From the NCBI GenBank assembly GCA_958430865.1, contig CAUDNR010001691.1, positions 23,438 through 87,437 of the forward strand: a stretch of DNA of 64,000 nucleotides. The letters are read 5' to 3'. Shown here one piece after another: positions 21,007-32,755 of this stretch. The notes beneath the pieces were generated by a model. The model searched no databases. It saw only the letters and a list, made by a program, of their open reading frames with translations, and was not told where the DNA came from. This stretch comes from Entrophospora sp. SA101. Taxonomy: Eukaryota > Glomeromycota > Glomeromycetes > Entrophosporales > Entrophosporaceae. How positions within the stretch are numbered: position 1 is the first letter of the stretch; each line of letters starts with the position of its first letter. The position numbers were made by a program, and so were the translations under genes.

Positions 21007-24000
21007 CTATGCAGTATTATCTTGCCTTGGTTGTTTTATCATTTTTGACATACTTCGAGTGATCCTAATATTTTCACTACTTTGCGAATGATATGGTGTT
21101 GTAGGTTCAGGAGTTTTAAATATATTTGTTTGATGTATTGGTGGTGGTGTTGATCTAATTTGAATTGATTTTGTTTGTTGTTTACCAGATGGGGTAGTAG
21201 ATGATGAAGAAGCTTGTGGTATTTCATCTAATTGTTTTTCAGAGAACGGTGAATGATTTGGTAATTGTGGTGAATTATTGTTAACTTTTACAGGGGAAGG
21301 TGGTGAAGTGATGATGTTAATATTTTTGGTATTTTTAGGAGTGGTAGAAGCTGTATTGTTTTGAGGAGAAAATAACAATGAAGGTGATGTTGATATTTGT
21401 CCATTATTATTATTAAGTGGTGATGATTCAAGAGTTTCACTAATTATAACATTATTTTTATCTATTATAATTGTATCATCCTCATCTATTACATTTTCCA
21501 CCTCCATTTGATTATCATTTAAATCAATAACTTCATAATTAATTGTTTGATTCTCTGTAAGTTTTTTAATTTCTTCTTTTTGTTGTTTTGGCAAACTATC
21601 CCATAGTTTCCTAATAATTTCATTACGTTTTTGAGTATTGATAGAACTGTCAACTATAGTTTCATTAGAGGTTTGTAGTTGATTTAACATGTTATTATAT
21701 TTGAAAGTGTCAACAAGTTTGTTGTGATTTAAACAATACATCACCAAAAAATCCAATTGAGCATTCTCAATACAATATTTTTGTAGATATTCATATTCAG
21801 ATTCATCTAATGTTAGATCTAATAGTACATTTAACCTGTCTTTCTTAAGAACAGGGAAAAAACAATAATTTAATATTTTTGTTAAAGCTTTAAAATCTCT
21901 TTCATCAAGTTGCTTCTCATTATTGTGTTTTTTCTGAAACATGTAAGCTTGTTTAAGATCAAAGCTAATCAAGATATCTTGCTTAAGATCATTAAATTCT
22001 GCTATTGATTCTAATCTTTCACCATTTAATTCTGCATAATTTAAAGTTGTCTGAACGTTTGTATTTTTGAACAAGGTTTCTAATACTTTCATATCAAAAT
22101 CAACTTTAACAGAAGGATCGGTTAAAAATCGTGAAGCTTCAATGTAATTACCATTATCCAGTAACCAATAACCATCCATTAAGTTCATAAAATTTGGCGG
22201 AATTAAATAAGTTGTTGCAAAGTGTTGGTGTTTATCTGAGCGCCAAAATTTTAATAAATAATACACAAGACAGTTTTGCCTTAAAGCATCTATTTCAGTA
22301 TTAAAATCAATAGCATCAAATAATGCTTTTAATTCATCTTTGTTATGTGGTGGATAAAGATCATTATCAATATTTGCAAATTTAAGTAAAAGATCAATAA
22401 TTAATTGATTGTCCATATTTGCTCTTCTTTGTAATATCCCATCAATTGTAGCATTATTAAATGGAAAACTACTCAAACCTGATAATGAAGTAGAAGATAA
22501 TTCAGGGAATAATTTATTAAATTCAAATTTTGGTTCTTGTGGTATAAATACCTCCCTTTCATATAATTGCATATCACGACTTAAAACTTGTGATTCATCT
22601 GAAAACAATAAAGTAAAGTCATCTTTATTACATACAGGTGTGATGTCTAATAGTCTTGGTTTGTTTGAATCTATTTTTTGGAAGAATGGAACTGTAATAT
22701 TATGAGACCTTCCTATTCTAATCAAAGAAATTACATCTATAATTCTAACTTTATTATCATCTTTTTCAGCTTGACTGATTAAAACACTTAGGTTACATAT
22801 TGATGATCCTTCGACTTTATTAATTTGCATATTGATTATTCTTCCTTTGATTGCATTGAATGGGCTATCTAAAGGAAAAGTAATTTCAAGAAGTTGTGGA
22901 TCGCTGAGGCTGAGTGATACTTTAAAAACTCTGATTTGCAGATATTTATCGAGCTCAAGATCATTTCTACCACCATAGCCAACAATTAGTAAGTGACCCT
23001 GTTCTTCTGAAAGTGGCGAAGAGACAATTATATTTGTAATTGGTGCCGCAGGATCAGTTGCTTCAATGCGACGAATTAGATTAACATGTTTCATAGGATT
23101 GTAATAATATAAATCCAAATATCCCTTTTCAGTGCCAACAAATAGATAATGATAGTTTTTATATCTGAGAGGTTGATTAGTATATAAACTAACAGTTGTG
23201 ACTAATAAATCAGTTTGATATTGGCCACAATGATAATTATACACTTTTGTATCATATTTGTCTTGAGAAAAAGGTTGTGGAGGAACTAACCAATAAAAAT
23301 CTAATTTATTACCTAATCCAATGACCATTAAATAGGCTAATTGTTCCTCTGCTCTATTTGAATCAGTAAATTTTTTAATCTCAATATCACTACATTGAAT
23401 TCCTTTAGAACACGTAATATTATTTCCCAATGAACTCACATTTATTGATTTTAGGTTATGATGATGAAAAGGTTGTATTTGGTTTTGATGTTGTAAAATT
23501 AATGGTTGAACTGGATTTAACTTCGAAGTGAGATCATATAAAATGTAGTGAAATTGATTTTCTGATTGATTGTTGTTGTTGTGGTTATTATTATTATCAT
23601 TATTACTTTCTGGCAATGTTGTTATCAATAAGTATGGGAAGCCATTCATTTTAAAATGGTGTACATTTAGGATTTTTTTGATATATTTAGAATCTTTTAA
23701 TTTTGATTTATCATGATTATGATATAATTTAATATTGTAGTCCATAGTCCTAAATTCTGCAATGTATGCTTTCTTCCCTCTGAGAAATTTTATTGGAAGT
23801 GGGGGATAACTTTGAACCACTAAATGTTCATCATTATAAAGATAATCATATTTACAATTTGCTATGCTGTCATCTAAACTACTATACCTTCCTTTAGTAA
23901 AAAATTGTGACTCATTGTTTTGATTTAGTTGTTCAGCAGAAATAAAACTAGTTATGGTAGAGGTTTGATCTTGTGGTCTGAAATTAGTCATCAACGTTTG

Positions 24001-24063
24001 TAATAAATGGACCATATTTAACGTAAGAAAGTAATAATAATAATAAAAAAAATGGTGCGACAT
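21007..24063 (-). CDS. ELYS-like nuclear pore protein
   Basis: A 1018-codon uninterrupted frame. Residues about 40-500 are rich in short beta-strand-like repeats (YNYHCGQYQTDLLVTTVSLY, NYHYLFVGTEKGYLDLYYYN, HLLIVGYGGRNDLELDKYL), as in the ELYS N-terminal beta-propeller. Residues about 540-800 match the alpha-helical ELYS domain (QLIIDLLLKFANIDNDLYPP, MDGYWLLDNGNYIEASRFLT, YLQKYCIENAQLDFLVMYC). The C-terminus is acidic, then Ser/Pro/Thr-rich, ending with a basic ITRSMSKMIKQPRQ. ELYS/Ely5 links the Nup107-160 complex to chromatin or the pore. Met17 (24015) is an alternative start, since the first 16 residues are Tyr/Phe-rich and look non-conserved. Confidence 0.8.
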   Translation of the reverse strand: MSHHFFYYYYYFLTLNMVHLLQTLMTNFRPQDQTSTITSFISAEQLNQNNESQFFTKGRYSSLDDSIANCKYDYLYNDEHLVVQSYPPLPIKFLRGKKAYIAEFRTMDYNIKLYHNHDKSKLKDSKYIKKILNVHHFKMNGFPYLLITTLPESNNDNNNNHNNNNQSENQFHYILYDLTSKLNPVQPLILQHQNQIQPFHHHNLKSINVSSLGNNITCSKGIQCSDIEIKKFTDSNRAEEQLAYLMVIGLGNKLDFYWLVPPQPFSQDKYDTKVYNYHCGQYQTDLLVTTVSLYTNQPLRYKNYHYLFVGTEKGYLDLYYYNPMKHVNLIRRIEATDPAAPITNIIVSSPLSEEQGHLLIVGYGGRNDLELDKYLQIRVFKVSLSLSDPQLLEITFPLDSPFNAIKGRIINMQINKVEGSSICNLSVLISQAEKDDNKVRIIDVISLIRIGRSHNITVPFFQKIDSNKPRLLDITPVCNKDDFTLLFSDESQVLSRDMQLYEREVFIPQEPKFEFNKLFPELSSTSLSGLSSFPFNNATIDGILQRRANMDNQLIIDLLLKFANIDNDLYPPHNKDELKALFDAIDFNTEIDALRQNCLVYYLLKFWRSDKHQHFATTYLIPPNFMNLMDGYWLLDNGNYIEASRFLTDPSVKVDFDMKVLETLFKNTNVQTTLNYAELNGERLESIAEFNDLKQDILISFDLKQAYMFQKKHNNEKQLDERDFKALTKILNYCFFPVLKKDRLNVLLDLTLDESEYEYLQKYCIENAQLDFLVMYCLNHNKLVDTFKYNNMLNQLQTSNETIVDSSINTQKRNEIIRKLWDSLPKQQKEEIKKLTENQTINYEVIDLNDNQMEVENVIDEDDTIIIDKNNVIISETLESSPLNNNNGQISTSPSLLFSPQNNTASTTPKNTKNINIITSPPSPVKVNNNSPQLPNHSPFSEKQLDEIPQASSSSTTPSGKQQTKSIQIRSTPPPIHQTNIFKTPEPTTPYHSQSSENIRITRSMSKMIKQPRQDNTA

Positions 24064-25065
24064 TCAATTACTTTTTTTGTATAATAAAAAATGTTAATCA
24101 TACATACGTTTCTGGTTCAAAGATCATATAGAACTATTAAAAAATATTGATCTATTGATTCGGGACACGTGAAATAAATCTAATGAATCATTATTCGATT
24201 CAAACAATAAACAATCCAGTGTTTATGTTAGAGGCAAATACTTTTTTTTTTCACACTAAAGAAAGCAAATTTTAATGATCTAAAAAATCTATATATTAAT
24301 TCTACAAACAAATAAACATATATATAAACATCTAATGTAAGAAAATTGTATAAATAAAATAATTGATACAGATATTAGCATTTTATTTTATTTTACAAAA
24401 AATGCATTAAAAGAAAAACAATAAAAAAATATGATTGATTTTGATGTTGAAAAACGAGAACGTGTTACGACCATCATCCGCGTTACCAACATCATCTAAA
24501 AATGTTAATCACCGTTAATTACATACCATCTTGTTCACTCATGTTATTTATATCAACTGCTATTATTATTTCTGTTCGTACATACTACCAATATTTTTCA
24601 TTGGGGATTTTCTATTAGATAAATAAATAACCAGTCATTTATAAATAATTTTACTCTCATTAATATCTCCACTGATAACGCGAACAAAGTCATGATTGTA
24701 TATGATGGCTATAAATGTAGTTTCCATGATGATTTAAATGTGGTATTGATGGAGTATCTTTCTTTAAATAATTCCTTTTACTTGGCGAATAAACATTGGT
24801 ATTTAAATTCCTTACCATCCAATAATTGTCGCCAATATTTGCTCCAAAGTCACTTTCAATGAATTAGGTTATGTATGATGAAAATGATATAACCGAAAGG
24901 AATAAAAATTATCATTTCTTAAAACAATCAAGGATCACGTAACATCTAATACAATGAATGATACTACCAATATGGTCTATTATATAGTATATCAACAACT
25001 TCTTATAATATTTGTATTAAAAGTAAAATATAAACTAAAAATGGATATGTTATGAATAAAAAATA
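24064..25065. other. Intergenic, divergent spacer
   Basis: One kilobase between divergent ELYS (minus) and the proteasome gene (plus). It presumably holds both promoters. No gene, tRNA or repeat was recognised. Confidence 0.5.
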
Positions 25066-26501
25066 ATGACTGGATCTTATGATCGCGGTAAATTTTCTTG
25101 TTTTATTTAAACCCTAATTCTTAATACAAGGTAATTGTTATAATTAATTCAACTTTTAGTTAATTCAATTTAGTTATTTTTTCTAGCATTAACTGTTTTT
25201 TCGCCAGACGGACATTTATTTCAAGTTGAATATGCTTTAGAAGCTGTTAGAAAAGGAACTTGTGCGGTATTTATCTTTATTGTTTACGTTTGATATTTAC
25301 TCAATCATTTATGAGGAATTTTTATGTTTATTAATTAATTCGTTGTATAGGTGGGAGTCCGTGGTGAAGATTGTGTTGTTCTTGGTTTGAAAAAAAAAGC
25401 AGTTCTTAAATTACAAGATCCACGCACTGTACGAAAGATTGCCATGCTAGATGATCACGTATGCATGGCATTTGCTGGTACAGAATTATTGATGTTGCTG
25501 TTGTTGCTGTTATTATTATTGTGTTTTTTTTTTGAGGTGAAGATTATAAATTAATAATAAAAACATTAAAAATACATTCCTAATGAATTGTAAAAGGTCT
25601 TAGTGCAGATGCAAGGGTTCTTGTTAATAAAGCTAGAATAGAATGTCCAAGCCATAGACTTACTGTTGAAGACCCCGTAACTGTTGAATATATTACACGT
25701 TACATTGCAGGTGTTCAACAGGTATGTGGTTATAGTATTTATAATATATTAAATACTCGCTCAGTTAGACATTAAGTAAATATTTAGGTATTATTATTAT
25801 TATTTGATTTTAGAGATACACACAAAGTGGTGGTGTACGTCCATTTGGTATTTCAACACTTATTATTGGATTTGATGCTAATGATAAAGTACCAAGACTT
25901 TATCAAACTGATCCATCTGGCATATATTCAGCATGGAAGGTAAATATTACAAACATTACTTACTTATTTAATGTTTTGATTAAGAGAGTTTATATAAGTT
26001 TTTTAAATATTTTTTTTAAAAAAATCAAAAGGCAAATTCAATTGGAAGAAGTTCAAAAACTGTCCTTGAATTTTTGGAAAAAAATTATAAGGAAGGTTTA
26101 TCAAAAGATGAAACCATAAAATTGGCCGTTAAATCTCTTTTAGAGGTATGATAACTATTATATATAGACATGTATGTGTGTATATATTTGATAATAACAG
26201 TTTATAAATTTATTAGGTTGTACAAACTGGCGCCAAAAATATCGAGATTGCAGTGATGACTAATGATGCTATAATTAAAGTAAACAGCCTTTTAGTATTA
26301 TTATTATTAACACCACTAATATTACTAGATCTCTATAGATTTATGTAATTGAAATTGTTATTTTAATTATTATCAATATTATTATAATTCATGATAAACA
26401 TACAGAGTTTAGAAATCGAAGAGGTTGAAGTTATAGTAACTGATATTGAGAAAGAGAAAGAGGCAGAAGCAGAAAAGAAAAAGAAACCAAGTACATCCTA
26501 A
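25066..26501 (+). CDS. PRE6: 20S proteasome subunit alpha type-7 (yeast Pre6)
   Basis: A structural alpha-ring subunit of the 20S core proteasome. Eight exons: 25066-25087, 25187-25266, 25351-25477, 25597-25721, 25814-25939, 26032-26145, 26217-26279 and 26406-26501. The N-terminal signature [20 protein letters not shown] is the alpha-subunit motif. [55 protein letters not shown] and [19 protein letters not shown] match PSMA7/alpha4 rather than other alpha subunits. The Lys/Glu-rich tail ([13 protein letters not shown]) is typical. It converges on uL13. Confidence 0.95.
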
Positions 26502-27103
26502 ATCATTAAAATAAATAAATATTGGTGGCTTGATTGATCGAAATCTTCAGATGTAGAAATGATATTAGTACACATTGATTTGTATCATAACCCATAACCT
26601 AATATTAGGGCAACGTTATTTATCATATGAATCATAATATGTTCAATTAATCTTTCCTGGAATTGCAATCAAAATGTCAATTTGATTGTTGCTAAATTAT
26701 TATTAATATTATAATTTAATTTTTAGAAAAACAAAAGATATATAAATAAATAAATTACTCTTACAATAATTTGCTCTTGCTCATGAGCAAACAAATGTTG
26801 GCCTGTTATTAACAAAATCAATCTATTCAATTAAACCAATAGACATTAGACATTAGTATAATTTAAACATTAAGAAAAAAAAATTTTTGCTAATATAATA
26901 TATTTGATTTATTTATTTATTCTTTTTTTATTTAATGATAAAATTAAAAGCTAAAAATTTCATGCTTAAAAGACTAAAGAAAGAATATAAATAAATTTGA
27001 AACAAATCATCATAGAACCATACTTCTAATTCAATTAGTGATGTTTAATTTTTTGAATAAAAATTATTTTTTATTATTATAAATTAATTAATCAACATAT
27101 AAA
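26502..27103. other. Convergent intergenic region
   Basis: The 3' flanks of PRE6 and the uL13 gene. AT-rich, no gene seen. Confidence 0.5.
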
Positions 27104-27902
27104 TTAATAACCAAATGCATGGAGTTGTTGTTGAACTTTCTTTAACTCTTTTTCTTTGTTCTTTAAAGCATTAGCCTTGATTTGAGCTTCTTTCTTTTTA
27201 CGTTCATAAAATTCTTTACTCTTGACTTTACGTCTATCCTCTAATTTCTTAACAACATCTTTATATTTCCATCCAACTTCTGTTGATAAACGTGAGATCG
27301 TTGTAAATTTACGACCTGGTTTCAACTTCAAAACTTTCAAAGCATCAGGCATTACCATTCTTTTTTGTTTATCATATGGTGGTGGTATACCCTCAAAGAT
27401 CTTAAGACGTTTTAATGCTGCAGCTCCACGTGATGATTTATGTGGAATCATACCACGTATTGTCTTATAAAATATTTTGGATGGTGCTCGAAAATGAAAT
27501 GGTCCACGTGCTGGATTTACAATTGATCGCTTACGAAGATAGGAATGATACTTGACTATATTCATTTATATATGTGTGAGTTTATATTGTATTTAAAATT
27601 GATGTATTAAGATTAATGAAAAAAAAAATTTTTAAAAAAAAATCAAAAAGAATTATCGACTTAATTACTCTTGTTCCTGAAAAATGATCCAGATACATTC
27701 AAATCTTCTGCACGGACAATAACAATTTTTTGACCTGTTAAAATTTGTTTGGCCACAATTGATGCTAAGCGTCCCAATAAATGTCCTTTTGCATCAATAA
27801 TAACAACCTTTTTTCATAATAGTATGTATAATTTAAAAAATATTAATTAAAAAAAATTGATTCACGAGTAAATTATTAACTTACCTTTTCAAATTCACTC
27901 AT
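27104..27902 (-). CDS. RPL16: Ribosomal protein uL13 (RPL16/L13a)
   Basis: A 60S subunit protein. Three exons: a tiny first exon from 27902 (MSEFEK), a second at about 27820-27670 ([20 protein letters not shown], then [16 protein letters not shown]) and the last from about 27557 to the stop at 27104-27106 ([52 protein letters not shown]). Splicing joins SFFRNK to IKYHSYLRK in frame. The uL13 signature (GRLAS, RG-PH) is intact. The methionine inside exon 3 (27565) is not the real start. Confidence 0.95.
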
Positions 27903-29122
27903 GTTGATGAATATATAAATAACTTGCAAAAAATTTTTTTTGAAAAATCTAATTTTTCTAATGATTTACATGTTACATGTCTTGTGTTACAACAAATTGT
28001 TTATAAATGGGGCATACTGCAACAAAACCAAAGTGAATAGAACATTGGTATTTCCAAGAATTTCAGGATAAAAATTTAGTCATTTGCAATGTGATCATAA
28101 TTAACAGTTTTATAATATCCCATTTGTTATCTTAAGTGATATATATATAAAACTATCCCTATATAAAAATAGTTAATATGAAGCTGCTGATAATAGTGGG
28201 TCATCATCATCAAGAAGATTGCTTTTTATATAATTTCCAATTGTGCTAAGAATTTCATTTGAATTTTTCCACTAAATTTTTAAAACAAAAATATAATCGC
28301 ACAGCACTTGCATTAAATCTGACGCCTGCGATCAGCATCAGATTTATTATTCATTTTAAGGAACTATACAATGAGAACTATAATATTTTTTTCGATCCTC
28401 CCTATTATTTATTATTGTGAGTCCCAGAGATCTGAATAGACAGGCATTATTAAAAGTTTCATTCATGCATGACCTTGGTATTATTACTACCTGTGTGATG
28501 CTGGAATTCATACTCTCTTTCTTTTATAACTCCTATCTGCCCCATCTGCCCTGTCTTCTATTTGGGATCTTGAAATCGAAAAAACGTTCATAATAAGTGA
28601 TTTACAAATTTTGAGCACGATTGAATATGGTGCTTAAATTCAAAATACATGCACATTTGTGCATGTAGATTTTTATTTTAAATGCACATGTGCATTAATA
28701 TTGAGATTTGATTTAGTTAATTGGTTAGAAGCATTAAAGTTGTTATCAGCCTTTGAAGCAATTATATAATTAGTTTTTTTTTTTGGTTTTGGATGGTCAT
28801 TAATATTAAAAGAACCATTAAAAAATTGTGAATTGTTTATCTTGTAATTGTAAACCATTATCTTCCATTTTGAAAAACTTTAAAAGAAAAAAATCATTCC
28901 CGATAATTTATCATATGACTACTATATGTGCAAGTTTAAATTTGTATGCACATCTTGTGCATATTTAATCTGTATTTTTAGGTGCACAAAAATTACTGTG
29001 CAAGCTTTATTTAAAATATTTAATGCACATGAGTTCAAGGACGTTTTGATTATACCTGCACATTTCAAAAAACACCCGCGCCCGTGCAGCTTGTGCAAGC
29101 CAATCTTAAACACCGACTATAT
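27903..29122. other. Divergent intergenic region with TGCACA word cluster
   Basis: No gene is supported. From about 28640 to 29100 the words tgcac and gtgca recur many times, several as palindromes (tgcacatgtgca, gcacatttgtgc). Short ORFs in both directions are by-products of this repeat. Confidence 0.5.
28640..29100. repeat. Cluster of TGCACA/TGTGCA palindromic words
   Basis: At least ten copies of gtgca or tgcac lie within 460 bases, including atgcacatttgtgcat, aatgcacatgtgcatt and atgcacatcttgtgcat. Spacing is irregular, so this is not a simple tandem repeat. It ends about 25 bases before the BCKDH E1 alpha start. Confidence 0.6.
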
Positions 29123-30749
29123 ATGATAAACATGTTTGCTTCAAAAGTTAACACCTTTTGTACTTCTAAAGTGTTAAGAAGGCTGTATAACAAGTCCTTA
29201 CTTCTAAATAATAGAGTATCAACCTCGTCAAGAGCATTCCAAGAATTGACAAAGGATGAAAAAGGAGAAAAATTCCATTTTCCAGGAACTAGAAATAGCT
29301 ATTTTACGAGCAAAATGCAATTTATTCAAAGCATTGATCCTATACCAACATATCGAGTAATGGATGAAAATGGAAAGGTTTTAGCTTCAGATCAGGAGCC
29401 GTCTGTAAATATCGATAAACTTACACTTGCATATATATTTTAATTATCCCTCTTCTAATATATGTTTGCTTAAATATGTGACAAAATAGGTATCAAAAGA
29501 ATTCGCCATCAAAATCTATAAAGATATGCTTACATTAGACACGATGGATCTTATACTTTATGATGCTCAAAGACAAGGACGTATTAGTTTTTATTTGACG
29601 AATTATGGGGAAGAGGCATATATTGGTAGTGCTGCAGGATTAGATAGCCAAGATATGATTTTTGGACAATATCGTGAATCAGGAGTGCTATTATATAGAG
29701 GATTTACGTTGGAACAATTTATGAATCAATGCTATGGTAATGAAAGGGATTTAGGTAAAGGTAGGCAAATGCCTGTACATTATGGATCTAGAGAATTAAA
29801 TTTTCAAACTATTTCTTCACCACTTGCAACACAAATTCCACAAGCATCTGGAGCAGCTTATGCATTTAAAAGAGCTGGAAAAAATAATTGCGTTGTATGT
29901 TACTTTGGTGAAGGTGCTGCCAGTGAAGGTGATTTTCATGCAGCATTAAATATTGCAGCAACTTTGAAATGCCCTGTTATATTTTTTTGGTATGTATAAA
30001 CAATATATGTATGTGTATTTCGTTTGTCTGGAAAGCCTTAATGATATATTGAATATAAGATAATTAATCTAAAAAGTTATTTTGGAAAAAATAAAAAAGT
30101 CGCAATAATGGATTTGCAATTTCAACACCAGTATCAGAACAATATAAAGGAGATGGTATTGCAAGCCGAGGTATTGGATATGGAATTGATACAATTCGTG
30201 TTGATGGAAATGATGTATGGGCTGTTTACAATGTTACGAAAGCAGCACGACGCTTAGCAATTGAAGAACATCGACCAGTTTTAATTGAAGCTATGTCATA
30301 TAGGGTAGGGCATCATAGTACATCGGATGATTCAACAGCATATCGTTCAAAAGAAGAAGTAGAAGGCTGGAAAAGGTTTGATAATCCAATAGTCAGATTT
30401 CGAAAATGGCTTGAAATCAAGGTATTTTTACTTTACCATGTTTTTAATAATTTAATATTTTTTTTATGTGTTTATAATGATAAGCATAAATGATTTATAT
30501 TGAATTTAGGAATGGTGGAATAATAAAGACGATGAAGAATTTCGACAATATATTCGAAAAGAGATTTTAAAATCATTTTCCAAGGCAGAAAAACTTCAAA
30601 AACCATCAATAACAGAATTGTTTAGCGATATATATGATAAACACACACAGAACATTATTAATCAAAAACAAAAATTAAAAGAATTGATTCAAAAATATCC
30701 AAATAATTATCCATTAAAAAAATATAAGAACGAAGGCAAAGATTTATAG
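29123..30749 (+). CDS. Branched-chain 2-oxoacid dehydrogenase E1 alpha subunit
   Basis: The thiamine-diphosphate subunit of the mitochondrial BCKDH complex, which decarboxylates the keto acids of Leu, Ile and Val. Four exons: 29123-29404, 29490-29989, 30100-30421 and 30510-30749. The start is a Ser/Lys/Arg-rich presequence. Then come [37 protein letters not shown], the TPP motif [20 protein letters not shown] and its end [13 protein letters not shown], and the regulatory loop [16 protein letters not shown], which carries the Ser phosphorylated by BCKDH kinase in animals. The first two Met (MINM) are alternatives. No defects were seen. Confidence 0.95.
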
Positions 30750-31813
30750 AAACAAAATTTACTAGACTTGATTAATTAATTAATTATTAACTTTGATTAT
30801 TCTGCTTGTTATTAAATGTACTATTAGAAAATTTACGAAATTTTTTACTTCAATTCTTGCTATTATTATTATTACTGATTAATAAATACTCGCAATAAAT
30901 GTGTATTTATCTACTACTTTTTTCACTCAGCATAACATCCATCATATATAATATTATGCAATTATTTATTATCTTTTCCTTACGCACTTTCATTTAAAGA
31001 TTTGGGATATGTTTGGATGCGAACCAATCTAAAAGTTACATATGAAGCAAAAAATTACATAGTTTTCAGTCAAATAAACAGGATTCAATATAAAATATAT
31101 AAGGCAGATAAAAATTTATTATGATAAGTTAAATATTTTACAAATTTCATGCTGCTGGTGAATATTTACAAGAAAGCAATATTTTTCTAAACTCAAAAAT
31201 AGTTATAAGCATACATCAATTATTTATCTCAATTCATTTGAAGACATAAAGACCTGGCATATTAATACTTGAGTTTTAAATTATCATCAATAGGAAAAAT
31301 TTTGATGATAAATAATGAGGCAACACTAGCAAGTTTCTATATACATCAAAAACTCCATTAAAAACTTCATTAGATAAAAATTGAGGCCTGGATCAAAAAA
31401 GAAAATCAGAAAAAAGATAATTCTATTATCATTAGCAGTAGCAGTAGAAATAATTTTTCAAGTAGCAGTAATATAATTTTTGATAGTGATAATAGTAATA
31501 ATAACAATGATAACAATAGCTAACGTGGACAGGGAAAGGAACTGCCCAATAATTTACAATTTAAAGGGTCTAGGATCCTGGCAGGCATGTTATATGCTTT
31601 ATTCCTTCCTCTTTGTCCCTGCTCCACAATTCTGTCAGCATAGGCTGGCCTTTACATTGTAATTTATAACATAAAATTATTTTTTTGTATCAAATAAAGT
31701 AGCAGGAATTTTATTATTAAACTTTAGGTGAATGTGAAAAAATACAAGTTTGGGACTTTGCTAGTGATACATGACAATGCTAATGTCTAATGTATAATCT
31801 GTGGCTTGAAAAT
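30750..31813. other. Intergenic, low complexity
   Basis: AT-rich. A short agcagtagcagtag tract lies near 31435 and imperfect ataat repeats near 31490. No gene is supported. Confidence 0.5.
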
Positions 31814-32428
31814 TCATCCTGCCTTATATCTATCTAGCAAGTTAGAATATTTGAGCTGTTCCTCCTCAAAAAGCTTTCTCCTCTTTTTTGTGTCCTCCCA
31901 ACTTGCCATCCCAAAGTCAATCAGGTACACATTGCCATTATTGTTAATTAAGACATTTTCCTCCCGAATGTCATTGTGGAGGATGCCATGCTTGTGAATC
32001 ATTTCTAATCCCTTAATAGCTCTTGACTTTTGCCGTTTTGTTATTATATGCTAAAACAACATAGTACCAACAATGGTCATGCCAATAACAAAACTCATAC
32101 CTCCTCCATAATATCCATAGCACACCAACTTTGGGATATACTTGCCTTGGATATCAGCAAGGTCTTTATAAATCTCTACTTCTTTCTGCATTTCTTCCAA
32201 AACATATGGTGGGGCTTTTGATAAGTCTACACTCTTCAAAGCAATTGTATCCCCATGAAACTTGCATAGGAGTGTTTTTCCACTTCGTCCTCCACCTAGT
32301 ATGCTCTTAAACTTAAAGTCCGCAAAGCTAAAATTCTGCTGATGAGGAAGTGATTGTTGTTGGTACACTGATATGCTGGAAGTTTGCCAATTGGCTAGAA
32401 GATAATTTTGACTGTGATCGAGAAACAT
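31814..32428 (-). pseudogene. Protein kinase-like gene with one in-frame TAG
   Basis: The first block (32428-32051) holds FKSILGGGRSGKTLL (Gly-rich loop), IALKSVDLSKAP (beta-3 Lys) and YKDLADIQGKYIPKLVCYGY. A single TAG follows at the end of VGTMLF. The same frame resumes as KRQKSRAIKGLEMIHKHG, HNDIREENVLINNNGNVYLI and DFGMASWED. HND replaces HRD, the catalytic Asp is present and DFG is intact. The frame ends soon after DFG (LLDRYKAG), so most of the C-lobe is absent. Such short kinase-like genes are numerous in Rhizophagus. It is a pseudogene unless the TAG is spliced out or is a sequencing error. Confidence 0.75.
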
Positions 32429-32442
32429 ATGAATTATGGGTC

Positions 32443-32755
32443 TGATTCATTTCATCGACAATCATTTCGTCGAAAATTTGTTTCGTCGAAAGTTCATTTC
32501 ATCGAAAATTATTTCGTCACAAAAAAAAACTTCATTAAACAAATTTCTCCTCACACTTCCTACACACTCCGCTTTCCTCACCTAATTTCTTAATTAACTT
32601 CCCAAAAATTAATATAGAGAAAAATAAATCAAACCTTAAATTAATCTGACACTTCTCACATCTAACTCTTTCGGTCTCTGGCTCGAGAATGAATAATTTT
32701 CGACGAAATGATTGTCGACGAAATGATTGTCGACGAAATAATTTTCGACGAAGTA
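32443..32755. mobile_element. Inverted-repeat element built of TTCGTCGA units
   Basis: The left arm (32443-32519) has five copies of an about 15-base unit like atttcgtcgaaaat or atttcgtcgacaat. The right arm (32692-32752) has the same units on the opposite strand (attttcgacgaaat). The 170-base centre has no ORF. It resembles a MITE whose terminal repeats are subdivided into short units. It lies 15 bases upstream of the kinase-like pseudogene. Confidence 0.6.

Noticed and set aside
22409..22705. 98-residue + strand gene
   Set aside because: It is antisense to the ELYS-like coding sequence and has no motif.
25351..25554. 67-residue protein with a poly-Leu end
   Set aside because: It is PRE6 exon 3 read through into the next intron.
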